Source: Streptomyces lincolnensis (GTDB lineage Bacteria; Actinomycetota; Actinomycetes; Streptomycetales; Streptomycetaceae). Taken from it: a stretch of DNA of 64,000 nt. Below, piece after piece: positions 28,886 to 36,415 of the stretch (the stretch's first letter is position 1; every line of letters begins with the position of its first letter). A model generated the notes under the pieces. It was not told the DNA's origin. It saw only the letters and a list, made by a program, of their open reading frames with translations, and made no database searches. The DNA is taken from NCBI RefSeq assembly GCF_001685355.1, contig NZ_CP016438.1:8370001-8434000 (forward strand). The letters are read 5' to 3'. The translations under genes were made by a program, and so were the position numbers.

Positions 28886-29601
28886 CCCACCCCGGCGCCA
28901 CCCCCGTCACCCAGGGCACCACCCCCGCCCGCACCCCGCCGGCCGACCTGCACCGCCACCTCCGCTCCCACCTGGGCGACACCGCCCGTGCCTGGCTCGA
29001 CCAGGCCCTCGACGAGGCCGCCGCGAACCCCGGCGCCCACGGCCCGATCTCCGTGTGGGAGCTGCGCCTCGCCGAGGCCGGACGCCGCTGCGGCCCCGAA
29101 CACGCCGACGCCGTCCGCGTCCTGATCCTGCACGCGGCCCGCGCCGACACCGACGCCCTCAGCCGCGTCTACGCCCAGGGCACCGCCGCCGAACGCCGCG
29201 CCGTCCTGCACGCCCTGCCCCACCTGGTGCCCGGACCGGACGCGCTCCCACTCGTCGAGGACGCCCTGCGCACCAACGACACCCGGCTCCTGGCCGCCGC
29301 CGTCGGCCCGTACACCGCCCGGCACCTGGCCCCCCACCTCTGGCGCCACGCCGTCCTGAAGTGCCTGTTCACCGGCGTGCCCGTGGACGAGGTCACCGAC
29401 CTGGACCGGCGCGCCCACGCCGACGAGGAACTCGCCCGCATGCTCGGCGACTACGCCGCCGAGCGCTCCGCCGCGGGCCGCCCCGTCCCCGAGGACCTGC
29501 ACCGGGTCCTCACCCTGACCGGCACCACGGACCCGGCGTCCGCCGGGCACGGCACCCGCTCCTTCGACGGCTCTGACGGTATCGACGGCAAGGAGTCCTG
29601 A
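28882..29601 (+). CDS. eboA: EboA domain protein
   Basis: A 239-residue, mostly helical soluble protein. It is recognised as EboA from the pattern of a helix-rich N-terminus (LHRHLRSHLGDTARAWLDQAL), the segment ERRAVLHALPHL followed by VEDALRTNDTRLLAAAVGPYTARHL, and HLWRHAVLKCLFTGVPVDEVTDLDRR, together with its place between the TIM-barrel gene and the TatD-like gene. EboA has no known enzymatic activity. The ends overlap the neighbours (ATGA and TGATG), typical of a coupled operon. Confidence 0.85.
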   Translation: MTHPGATPVTQGTTPARTPPADLHRHLRSHLGDTARAWLDQALDEAAANPGAHGPISVWELRLAEAGRRCGPEHADAVRVLILHAARADTDALSRVYAQGTAAERRAVLHALPHLVPGPDALPLVEDALRTNDTRLLAAAVGPYTARHLAPHLWRHAVLKCLFTGVPVDEVTDLDRRAHADEELARMLGDYAAERSAAGRPVPEDLHRVLTLTGTTDPASAGHGTRSFDGSDGIDGKES

Positions 29602-30449
29602 TGCGCCTCTTCGACCCCCACATCCACATGACGTCGCGCACCACCGACGACTACGAGGCCATGTACGCCGCCGGCGTCCGGGCCGTCGTCGAGCCGTCCT
29701 TCTGGCTCGGCCAGCCCCGCACCTCCGTCGCCTCCTTCCTCGACTACTTCGACTCCCTCCTGGGCTGGGAGCCCTTCCGCGCCGCCCAGTACGGCATCGC
29801 CCACCACTGCACGCTCGCCCTGAACCCCAAGGAGGCGAACGACCCGCGGTGCGTCCCCGTCCTCGACGAGTTGCCCCGGTATCTCGTCAAGGACCAGGTC
29901 GTGGCCGTCGGCGAGATCGGCTACGACTCGATGACCCCCGCCGAGGACACCGCCCTGGCCGCGCAACTCCAGCTCGCCGCCGACCACGGGCTGCCCGCCC
30001 TGGTCCACACCCCCCACCGCGACAAACTCGCCGGCCTGCGCCGCACCCTCGACGTGGTCCGGGAATCCGCGCTGCCCGCGGACCGCGTCCTGGTCGACCA
30101 CCTCAACGAGACCACCGTCAAGGAGGCCAAGGACAGCGGCTGCTGGCTGGGCTTCTCCGTCTACCCGGACACCAAGATGGACGAGGCGCGGATGGTCGCC
30201 ATCCTGGAGATCCACGGCCCGGACAAGGTGCTGGTCAACTCGGCCGCGGACTGGGGCAGAAGCGATCCGCTCAAGACCCGCCGGGTCGCGGACGCCATGC
30301 TGGCGGCAGGCTTCGACGAGGACACCGTGGACCTGGTGCTCTGGCGCAACCCGGTCGCCTTCTATTCGCTGAGCGGCCGCCTCGACCTGACCGTCGCCGA
30401 CCCGGCCGGCACCCACGAGGGCAACTCGATTCTGCGTGGGGGCGAGTAG
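29601..30449 (+). CDS. eboB: EboB, TatD-family metal-dependent hydrolase
   Basis: A 282-residue amidohydrolase-fold protein. Metal ligands are visible in FDPHIHMTSRT, VGEIGYDS, LVHTPHRDK and VDHLNETTVK, with Asp in NSAADWGRSDPLK. This follows the TatD order H-x-H, E, H, H, D. It starts on the last base of the EboA stop codon and ends 3 bases before EboE. TatD proteins are nucleases or hydrolases; the role in ebo blocks is unknown, and scytonemin work in Nostoc places the cluster in export of a precursor to the periplasm. Confidence 0.88.
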   Translation: MRLFDPHIHMTSRTTDDYEAMYAAGVRAVVEPSFWLGQPRTSVASFLDYFDSLLGWEPFRAAQYGIAHHCTLALNPKEANDPRCVPVLDELPRYLVKDQVVAVGEIGYDSMTPAEDTALAAQLQLAADHGLPALVHTPHRDKLAGLRRTLDVVRESALPADRVLVDHLNETTVKEAKDSGCWLGFSVYPDTKMDEARMVAILEIHGPDKVLVNSAADWGRSDPLKTRRVADAMLAAGFDEDTVDLVLWRNPVAFYSLSGRLDLTVADPAGTHEGNSILRGGE

Positions 30450-30452
30450 GGC

Positions 30453-31667
30453 ATGCGTTTCCGCCACCCCGACGGCACCACCGTCCACCTCGCCTACTGC
30501 ACCAATGTCCACCCGGCCGAGACCCTGGACGGCGTCCTCGCCCAACTGCGCGACCACTGCGAGCCCGTCCGCCGCCGCCTCGGCCGCGACCGACTGGGCA
30601 TCGGACTGTGGCTCGCCAAGGACGCCGCACACGCCCTCGTCACCGACCCGTCCGCGCTGCGCGCCCTGCGCACCGAACTCGACCGGCGCGGCCTGGAGGT
30701 CGTCACCCTCAACGGCTTCCCCTATCAGGGCTTCGGCGCCGAGGAGGTCAAGTACCGCGTCTACCGGCCGGACTGGGCCGATCCCGAGCGCCTCGACCAC
30801 ACCACCGCCCTGGCCCGCGTCCTGGCCGGTCTTCTCCCCGACGACGTCACCGAGGGCAGCGTCTCCACCCTGCCCCTGGCCTGGCGCACCGACCTGCCGC
30901 CACACCCGAGCCCCACCGGACCGAGCCCGGCAGGCCCCCTCCCCGCGGACCGCGTGGAGAGCGGCCGCAAGGCCCTGGTCACCCTCGCCGAACGCCTCGA
31001 CGCGCTCGCGGAACTGACCGGCCGCTCCATCCGCGTCGGCCTGGAACCCGAACCCGGCTGTGTCGTCGAGACCACCCGCGACGCCATCGCCCCCCTGACC
31101 GCGATCGCCCACGACCGGATCGGCATCTGCGTCGACACCTGCCACCTCGCCACCTCCTTCGAAGACCCGCACACCGCCCTGGACGCGCTCACCTCGGCCG
31201 GCATCCCCGTCGTCAAGTCCCAGCTCTCGGCCGCCCTGCACGCCGAACACCCCCATCTCCCCGAGGTCCGTGCGGCCCTGGCCGCCTTCGACGAACCCCG
31301 CTTCCTGCACCAGACCCGCACGGCCACCGCCGCCGGTCTGCGCGGCACCGACGACCTCGGCGAAGCCCTCCGGGGGGACTCGCTCCCCGACGCGAGCCCC
31401 TGGCGCGCCCACTTCCACGTCCCGCTGCACGCGGCCCCCGCCGCGCCCCTCACCTCCACGCTCCCCGTCCTCAAGGCCGCCCTCGCCCGGCTCGTCGGGG
31501 GCCCGCGCCCGCTCACCCGCCATCTGGAGGTCGAGACCTACACCTGGCAGGCCCTTCCGCCCGAGCTGCGGCCCCGCGGCCGGTCCCAGCTCGCCGACGG
31601 CATCGCCGCCGAACTGTCCCTGGCCCGCGACCTGTTGACCGACCTCGGCCTGAAGGAGCTCCCATGA
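30453..31667 (+). CDS. eboE: Metabolite traffic protein EboE (xylose-isomerase-like)
   Basis: A 404-residue TIM-barrel protein with the EboE hallmarks LAYCTNVHPAETLDGVLAQL, LNGFPYQGFGAEEVKYRVYRPDWADP, the metal-site segments VGLEPEPGCVVET, GICVDTCHLATSFED and HFHVPLHA, and HLEVETYTWQALP near the C-terminus. It begins after GAGTAGGGC and overlaps EboF by 4 bases. The family is linked to transport of secondary-metabolite precursors across the membrane in cyanobacteria. The chemistry is not known. Confidence 0.9.
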   Translation: MRFRHPDGTTVHLAYCTNVHPAETLDGVLAQLRDHCEPVRRRLGRDRLGIGLWLAKDAAHALVTDPSALRALRTELDRRGLEVVTLNGFPYQGFGAEEVKYRVYRPDWADPERLDHTTALARVLAGLLPDDVTEGSVSTLPLAWRTDLPPHPSPTGPSPAGPLPADRVESGRKALVTLAERLDALAELTGRSIRVGLEPEPGCVVETTRDAIAPLTAIAHDRIGICVDTCHLATSFEDPHTALDALTSAGIPVVKSQLSAALHAEHPHLPEVRAALAAFDEPRFLHQTRTATAAGLRGTDDLGEALRGDSLPDASPWRAHFHVPLHAAPAAPLTSTLPVLKAALARLVGGPRPLTRHLEVETYTWQALPPELRPRGRSQLADGIAAELSLARDLLTDLGLKELP

Positions 31668-33061
31668 GCACCGAACGGACCACTCCCCGGCCGACGCCCC
31701 TGCTCGTCCTCGACGTCGTCGGCCTCACCCCCCGTCTTCTCCACCACATGCCCCACCTGAAGTCCCTCGCCCGGTCGGGCTCCCAGGCGCCCCTCGGCAC
31801 CGTCCTGCCCGCCGTCACCTGCGCCGCCCAGTCCACCTTCCTCACCGGCACCCACCCGTCGGAGCACGGCATCGTCGGCAACGGCTGGTACTTCCGCGAG
31901 CTCGGCGACGTCCTCCTGTGGCGCCAGCACAACGGGCTGGTCGCCGGCGACAGACTCTGGGACGCCGCCCGCCGCGCGCACCCCGGCTACACCGTCGCCA
32001 ATATCTGCTGGTGGTACGCCATGGGCGCCGACACCGACATCACCGTCACCCCCCGTCCGATCTACTACTCCGACGGCCGCAAGGAACCCGACTGCTACAC
32101 CCGGCCCCCGGCCCTGCACGACGAACTCACCGAGGAACTCGGCACCTTCCCGCTCTTCCACTTCTGGGGACCCGGCGCCGACCTCGTCTCCAGCCAATGG
32201 ATCATCGACGCGACCCGGCACATCGTCCGCACCCGCCAGCCTGACCTGACGCTCTGTTACCTCCCGCATCTCGACTACGACTTGCAGCGCTTCGGCCCCG
32301 ACGACCCGCGCTCCCTGAAGGCGGCCGCCGACCTGGACACCGCCCTGGCCCCGCTCCTGGACGACGCGCGCGCCGAGGGCCGTACCGTCGTCGCGCTGTC
32401 CGAGTACGGCATCACCCGCGTGGACCGGCCCGTCGACATCAACCGCGCCCTGCGCCGCGCCGGCCTGCTGGAGGTGCACACCCAGGACGGCATGGAGTAC
32501 CTCGACCCGATGGCCTCGCGCGCCTTCGCCGTCGCCGACCACCAGATCGCCCACGTCTACGTCCGCCGGCCGGAGGACCTCGACGCGACCCGGGCCGCCC
32601 TCGACGGACTGCCCGGCATCGAGCAACTCCTCGACGACGAAGGCAAGAAGGCACACCACCTCGACCATCCGCGCGCGGGCGAACTCGTCGCCGTCGCGGA
32701 ACCGGACGCCTGGTTCACGTACTACTACTGGCTCGACGACGACCGCGCTCCCGACTTCGCGCAACTGGTCGAGATCCACCGCAAACCCGGCTACGACCCG
32801 GTCGAACTCTTCATGGACCCCCTCGACCCCTATGTGAAGGTCAAGGCGGCCAAGGCCCTGGCACGCAAGAAACTCGGGATGCGCTACCGCATGGCGGTCG
32901 TGCCCCTGGACCCCTCACCTATTCGAGGCAGCCACGGCCGCCTCCCGGCGAGCGACGACGACGGTCCGCTCCTCATCTGCTCCACCCCCCGCGCTGTCGG
33001 AGACCGCGTCGCGGCCACCGATGTGAAAGCACTCCTGCTCCAACTCGCCGGTCTCACCTGA
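31664..33061 (+). CDS. eboF: EboF, nucleotide pyrophosphatase/phosphodiesterase family protein
   Basis: A 465-residue alkaline-phosphatase-superfamily protein. Metal/nucleophile regions are LLVLDVVGLT, VTCAAQSTFLTGTHPSEHGIVGNGWYF, LPHLDYDLQRFG, VVALSEYGIT and ADHQIAHVYV. No signal peptide is visible, so it appears cytosolic, as is usual for EboF. It is the last gene of the coupled block; an 88-base gap follows. Family members cleave phosphodiester or pyrophosphate bonds, so it could remove phosphate or a nucleotide from an ebo intermediate (inference). Confidence 0.89.
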   Translation: MSTERTTPRPTPLLVLDVVGLTPRLLHHMPHLKSLARSGSQAPLGTVLPAVTCAAQSTFLTGTHPSEHGIVGNGWYFRELGDVLLWRQHNGLVAGDRLWDAARRAHPGYTVANICWWYAMGADTDITVTPRPIYYSDGRKEPDCYTRPPALHDELTEELGTFPLFHFWGPGADLVSSQWIIDATRHIVRTRQPDLTLCYLPHLDYDLQRFGPDDPRSLKAAADLDTALAPLLDDARAEGRTVVALSEYGITRVDRPVDINRALRRAGLLEVHTQDGMEYLDPMASRAFAVADHQIAHVYVRRPEDLDATRAALDGLPGIEQLLDDEGKKAHHLDHPRAGELVAVAEPDAWFTYYYWLDDDRAPDFAQLVEIHRKPGYDPVELFMDPLDPYVKVKAAKALARKKLGMRYRMAVVPLDPSPIRGSHGRLPASDDDGPLLICSTPRAVGDRVAATDVKALLLQLAGLT

Positions 33062-33149
33062 CCGGCACCACCGGACCGGTCCTGTCCGACTGGTCCCCAG
33101 TGAAGCACTCACCACTGACAACGCCCTCCGACACCGAGGAGTTCCAGCA

Positions 33150-34211
33150 ATGAGCCGCACCTCCCAGCCCGACCCCGAGCTCACCCACCGACTCACCAGA
33201 CGCGGCATGCTGGGCGTGGCCGCCGGTGCCTCCGCCGCCGCCCTGCTCGGCGCGGCGGCCCCCGCTACCGCCGCCACCTCGGGCACCACCACCGGCTCCG
33301 CGACCGCGGCCGGCGGCCGTGGCCGTCCCGTCCTGCCGCCCGGGCGGCTCGGCATCCAGCTCTACAGCCTGCGCGACAAGGTCTCCACCCTGGGCTTCGG
33401 ACCCGTCTTCGCCGAGCTGGAGAAGTACGGCTACGACGAGGTCGAGTACGCCGGGTACACCCAGGGGTCGGCGGGCGCCATCACACTCGCCCAGCTCAAG
33501 CAGCTCACGCGTGACCACGGCCTGAACGCGATCGGCAGCCACGTCGGGTACTACTCCAACGACCCGAACGCCTACACCTTCGCGACGAACCTCACCAAGG
33601 TCCTGGACGACGCCGAGGCCCTCGGGCTCAAGCACATCGGCACGGCCTCGGGGCCGTTCCGCTACGGCGACACGGTCGACGCGTGGAAGCGCGCAGCCGA
33701 GGAGTTCAACACGTACGGGGCTGCGGCGAGGAAGCGCGGCATGAAGTTCTACCAGCACAACCACTCGGAAGAGTTCATGTTCGCCTCGGACAAGCCCAGC
33801 GTCCGCCTCTACGACGTGCTCCTCGCCGAAACCGACCCTGACCTGGTCTTCCTGGAGATGGACATCTTCTGGGCGTACGCGGGCCAGTTCCGCTTCTCCC
33901 AGCAGGTCGACGGCACCCCGCGCCCCTTCGACCCGCTGCGCTACGTCCTCAAGCAGCCGCACCGCTACCCGCTGTTCCACGTCAAGGACGGCACCAAGGA
34001 CCCAACGTCCACGTACGGCTACCGCATGACGGACGTCGGCGACGGCGACATCGACTACAAGCGGTTCCTCTCCGAGGTGACCCGTCGCTCCCACAACGGC
34101 CGCCGCTACCACCACTGGCAGGCGGAGCACGACAACCCGGCCGAATCCTTCGCGTTCGCCCGCAAGTCGAGCGAGCACCTGCATTCGCTGCGGGAGCGTT
34201 GCGGCGACTGA
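33150..34211 (+). CDS. Tat-exported TIM-barrel sugar isomerase/epimerase-like protein
   Basis: A 353-residue protein with a clear Tat signal (LTRRGMLGVAAGASAAALLGAAAPATA) followed by an AP_endonuc_2 TIM barrel. It begins LGIQLYSLRDKV, with metal-site segments FYQHNHSEEFMF, VFLEMDIFWAYAG, PLFHVKDG and HHWQAEHDN. The ATG at 33150 has GAGGAG upstream. It is separated from EboF by 88 bases, so it may be part of the same transcript. Secreted members of this family occur with 3-keto-glycoside enzymes, which would also fit the sugar operon upstream. Confidence 0.87.
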   Translation: MSRTSQPDPELTHRLTRRGMLGVAAGASAAALLGAAAPATAATSGTTTGSATAAGGRGRPVLPPGRLGIQLYSLRDKVSTLGFGPVFAELEKYGYDEVEYAGYTQGSAGAITLAQLKQLTRDHGLNAIGSHVGYYSNDPNAYTFATNLTKVLDDAEALGLKHIGTASGPFRYGDTVDAWKRAAEEFNTYGAAARKRGMKFYQHNHSEEFMFASDKPSVRLYDVLLAETDPDLVFLEMDIFWAYAGQFRFSQQVDGTPRPFDPLRYVLKQPHRYPLFHVKDGTKDPTSTYGYRMTDVGDGDIDYKRFLSEVTRRSHNGRRYHHWQAEHDNPAESFAFARKSSEHLHSLRERCGD

Positions 34212-34223
34212 CCGCGTACGACG

Positions 34224-34259
34224 GGTGAAGCCCCTGGCCTTGTGGCCAGGGGCTTCACC
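34224..34259 (+). terminator. Hairpin terminator after the secreted TIM-barrel gene
   Basis: A perfect 16-base-pair stem (34224-34239 with 34244-34259) around the loop TTGT starts 12 bases after the stop and is followed by TTGATG. It could serve both this gene and the convergent small-protein gene. Confidence 0.85.
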
Positions 34260-34312
34260 TTGATGCGGGCCGGGCGAGCGCGCTCAGAACTCAGCCGATC
34301 TCAGTTCAGGAC

Positions 34313-34717
34313 TCAACCGACCTCAGTGAAGCTCTTCCAGTTCGAGCACTGATTCGGATTCTCGTCGCCGGAGCCGTCCACTGTGCAGATCCTCATCCGG
34401 TGCGCGAAGGCGCTCAGCACATCGACGTCGTTGATCACGGTGTAGGAGTTCGCGCCGCCACCGTTGTACTTGGTGGCGAAGAAGTGCCAGCGCTCGGCGT
34501 AGAACCGTTCCACGTAAGCGCGCACGCCGTGGCCGTCCGCGCGCATGTCCCAGACGTGGAAGTCGTCTCCATCGTCGATGAAGTTCAGGATCGCGAGATT
34601 ACTTCCGCTCGAATTGCGCAGCGCTACCGAGTAGTCATCCGCATAGGCGGAATTGACGCCCGCGAAGGTGATGATCGCGACCCCCAGTGCAATAACCGCT
34701 TGTCTTCGTGCTCTCAA
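34313..34717 (-). CDS. Small secreted protein of unknown function
   Basis: A 134-residue protein. The start is TTG at 34717, with GGAGG 6 bases upstream; no ATG or GTG is placed as well. The N-terminus is a signal peptide (MRARRQAVIALGVAIITFAGVNSAYA, cleavage before DDYSV). The mature part has SGSNLAILNFIDDGDDFHVWDMRADGHGVRAYVE and two Cys (MRIC and NQCSNW) that could form a disulfide. I do not recognise a family. Base composition here is noticeably lower in GC than the neighbours, which may mean recent acquisition. Confidence 0.75.
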   Translation of the reverse strand: MRARRQAVIALGVAIITFAGVNSAYADDYSVALRNSSGSNLAILNFIDDGDDFHVWDMRADGHGVRAYVERFYAERWHFFATKYNGGGANSYTVINDVDVLSAFAHRMRICTVDGSGDENPNQCSNWKSFTEVG

Positions 34718-34850
34718 GAAGTGCCTCCAGATGACGGGGAGTTCCGTGCGACTCACGCTATGGGGGAGTATCAATCGGCGCAACGGTTTCTGCTGTCTCT
34801 GAGCATCAATTGAGATTGCATTTTCGATGCACATCCAGGATGGCGACGGA

Positions 34851-34884
34851 CAGGGCCCGCCCCCGAAGAAGCGGGCGGGCCCTG
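34851..34884 (-). terminator. Hairpin terminator after the OxlT-like gene
   Basis: CAGGGCCCGCC (34851-34861) pairs perfectly with GGCGGGCCCTG (34874-34884) around a 12-base loop, 25 bases beyond the OxlT-like stop. The remaining bases up to 34717 are AT-richer and show no other feature I can support. Confidence 0.75.
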
Positions 34885-34908
34885 ACAAGCGGGGGAGAGG
34901 GATCGGAT

Positions 34909-36297
34909 CTACTCGGCCTCCCGGCTGATCGGCTGGGGGTTGGGCCTGATGTGACGCCCCCTGTAGTCGCGTCCGGGCGCCTTGAGGAACAGCGCAATGA
35001 AGAACGCTGCGAAGGAAAGGGCGCCGGCCAGCGTGAAGGCGCCATTGAGCCCCCAGGCCGTCACTGCGACGGAGCCCATTCCGGCGCCCAGGCCGGAAAC
35101 GAGCTTGGAGCTGTACACCATGCCGTAGTTCGAGGCGTTGTTGTTCTCGCCGAAATAGTCCGCGGTCATGGCCGCGAACATGGGGAAGATGGCGCCGCCA
35201 CCGAATCCGGAGATGGCGGAGAAGAGCAGGAACAGTGGCAGGCTCTTGATGTCTGCGGACCAGATGATGCCGAACTGCGAGGCGCCCAGGACGATACAGA
35301 CGAAGAGCAGGCATTCCTTACGGCCGTATCGGTCCGAAAGCCAGCCGATGACACCGCGTCCAGTGCCGTTGACGATGGCCTTGAGGGACATGGCTGTGGC
35401 CACGATCCCAGCCGCGAATCCGGCGGCCTTGCCGATGTCGATCTGGAACGAGATACCGAAGATGTTGACGCCCGAGGTGAAGGCGAGACAGACCCACATC
35501 ACCGCGACACGGCCGGTCTTCCATGCCTCCTTGGGCGACATCTGCTTGATCGCCGGCGGGTTCTTCTGCAGGGAGCGGGCCGCACGCGGGTCCTGCGGCG
35601 GGTTGAGTGGGTCGATCTCCGCCGGCCACCAGTTCTTCGGCGGGTCCTTGAAGAAGAAGCCGGCGTACGCCACGGCTCCGGCGAGGAAGAGCCCCGCCGT
35701 GACCAGCACCCACTGGTAGTTGGTCACGTCCATGTAGCCGTGGAAGAGGAAGACGAACGGCACCGAACCGTAGGCGAACCCGCCGTTCACGAATCCGGTC
35801 TTGCCACCCTTGCGCTCCGGATACCACTTGCCGACCATGTTGACGCAGGTCGCGTACACCATGCCCGCGCCCATACCGCTGAACATGCCGAAGCCGATGA
35901 CGGCCAGCATGACGTGCGGTGCGAAGGCCAGCGACAGGTAGCCGATGAAGGTACCGGCGGCGCCGAGCATCATCGCCCAGCGAGCAGGCAGCTTTCCGGA
36001 CTCACGGAGCTTTCCCGCCGGGAAGGCGACCGCGGCCTGGAAGAAGACCCAGACGGTCAGCATCCAATAGATGCTGGTGCTGGACCATGCGTGCGCCTCG
36101 TGCAGTGTGTCCTCGGCGGACGCGAACGCGTACTCGGCCGACGAAATCCCCATCATGCCGATCCACGGCAGGATGACCATCCACTTGCGCTTACGCCCCA
36201 TGATGTCGATGTCGGTCTCGCCGACCCGATACACACGGCCGTTCTTGTCGGTCAGCTCCTGATATGGAGCCGACGTAGGCAGATCAGTTGTAGTCAT
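34909..36297 (-). CDS. oxlT: OxlT-like MFS oxalate/formate antiporter
   Basis: A 462-residue major facilitator with twelve predicted helices, last gene of the oxalate operon. Family segments are MVYATCVNMVGKWYPERKGGKTGFVNGGFAYG, NIFGISFQIDIGKAAGF, GRGVIGWLSDRYGRKE and FAAMTADYFGENNNASNYGMVYSSKL. It starts with a long polar cytosolic N-terminus and has a hydrophilic loop (about residues 215-260) between the halves. It would exchange oxalate for formate and so also help generate a proton gradient, as in Oxalobacter. Its GC content is lower than that of neighbouring genes. A hairpin lies between it and the acyl-CoA synthetase gene, so it may be expressed less or from its own promoter. Confidence 0.88.
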   Translation of the reverse strand: MTTTDLPTSAPYQELTDKNGRVYRVGETDIDIMGRKRKWMVILPWIGMMGISSAEYAFASAEDTLHEAHAWSSTSIYWMLTVWVFFQAAVAFPAGKLRESGKLPARWAMMLGAAGTFIGYLSLAFAPHVMLAVIGFGMFSGMGAGMVYATCVNMVGKWYPERKGGKTGFVNGGFAYGSVPFVFLFHGYMDVTNYQWVLVTAGLFLAGAVAYAGFFFKDPPKNWWPAEIDPLNPPQDPRAARSLQKNPPAIKQMSPKEAWKTGRVAVMWVCLAFTSGVNIFGISFQIDIGKAAGFAAGIVATAMSLKAIVNGTGRGVIGWLSDRYGRKECLLFVCIVLGASQFGIIWSADIKSLPLFLLFSAISGFGGGAIFPMFAAMTADYFGENNNASNYGMVYSSKLVSGLGAGMGSVAVTAWGLNGAFTLAGALSFAAFFIALFLKAPGRDYRGRHIRPNPQPISREAE

Positions 36298-36364
36298 TGA
36301 GCTTCAGCACCCCTAGCGTCGAAGAAGCCTGGCCAGCGCCCCCTGTCCAACTTCCTTCCGGTGC

Positions 36365-36398
36365 CGGGGCCTGCGGCGAGCGGTTGCCGCAGGCCCCG
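36365..36398 (-). terminator. Hairpin between the acyl-CoA synthetase and OxlT-like genes
   Basis: A perfect 13-base-pair stem (36365-36377 with 36386-36398) and 8-base loop lie 18 bases after the synthetase stop. No T-run follows. It may end part of the transcripts or act as an mRNA stabiliser, giving different levels of transporter and enzymes. Confidence 0.65.
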
Positions 36399-36415
36399 TG
36401 GTGAGCTCGGTCAGC

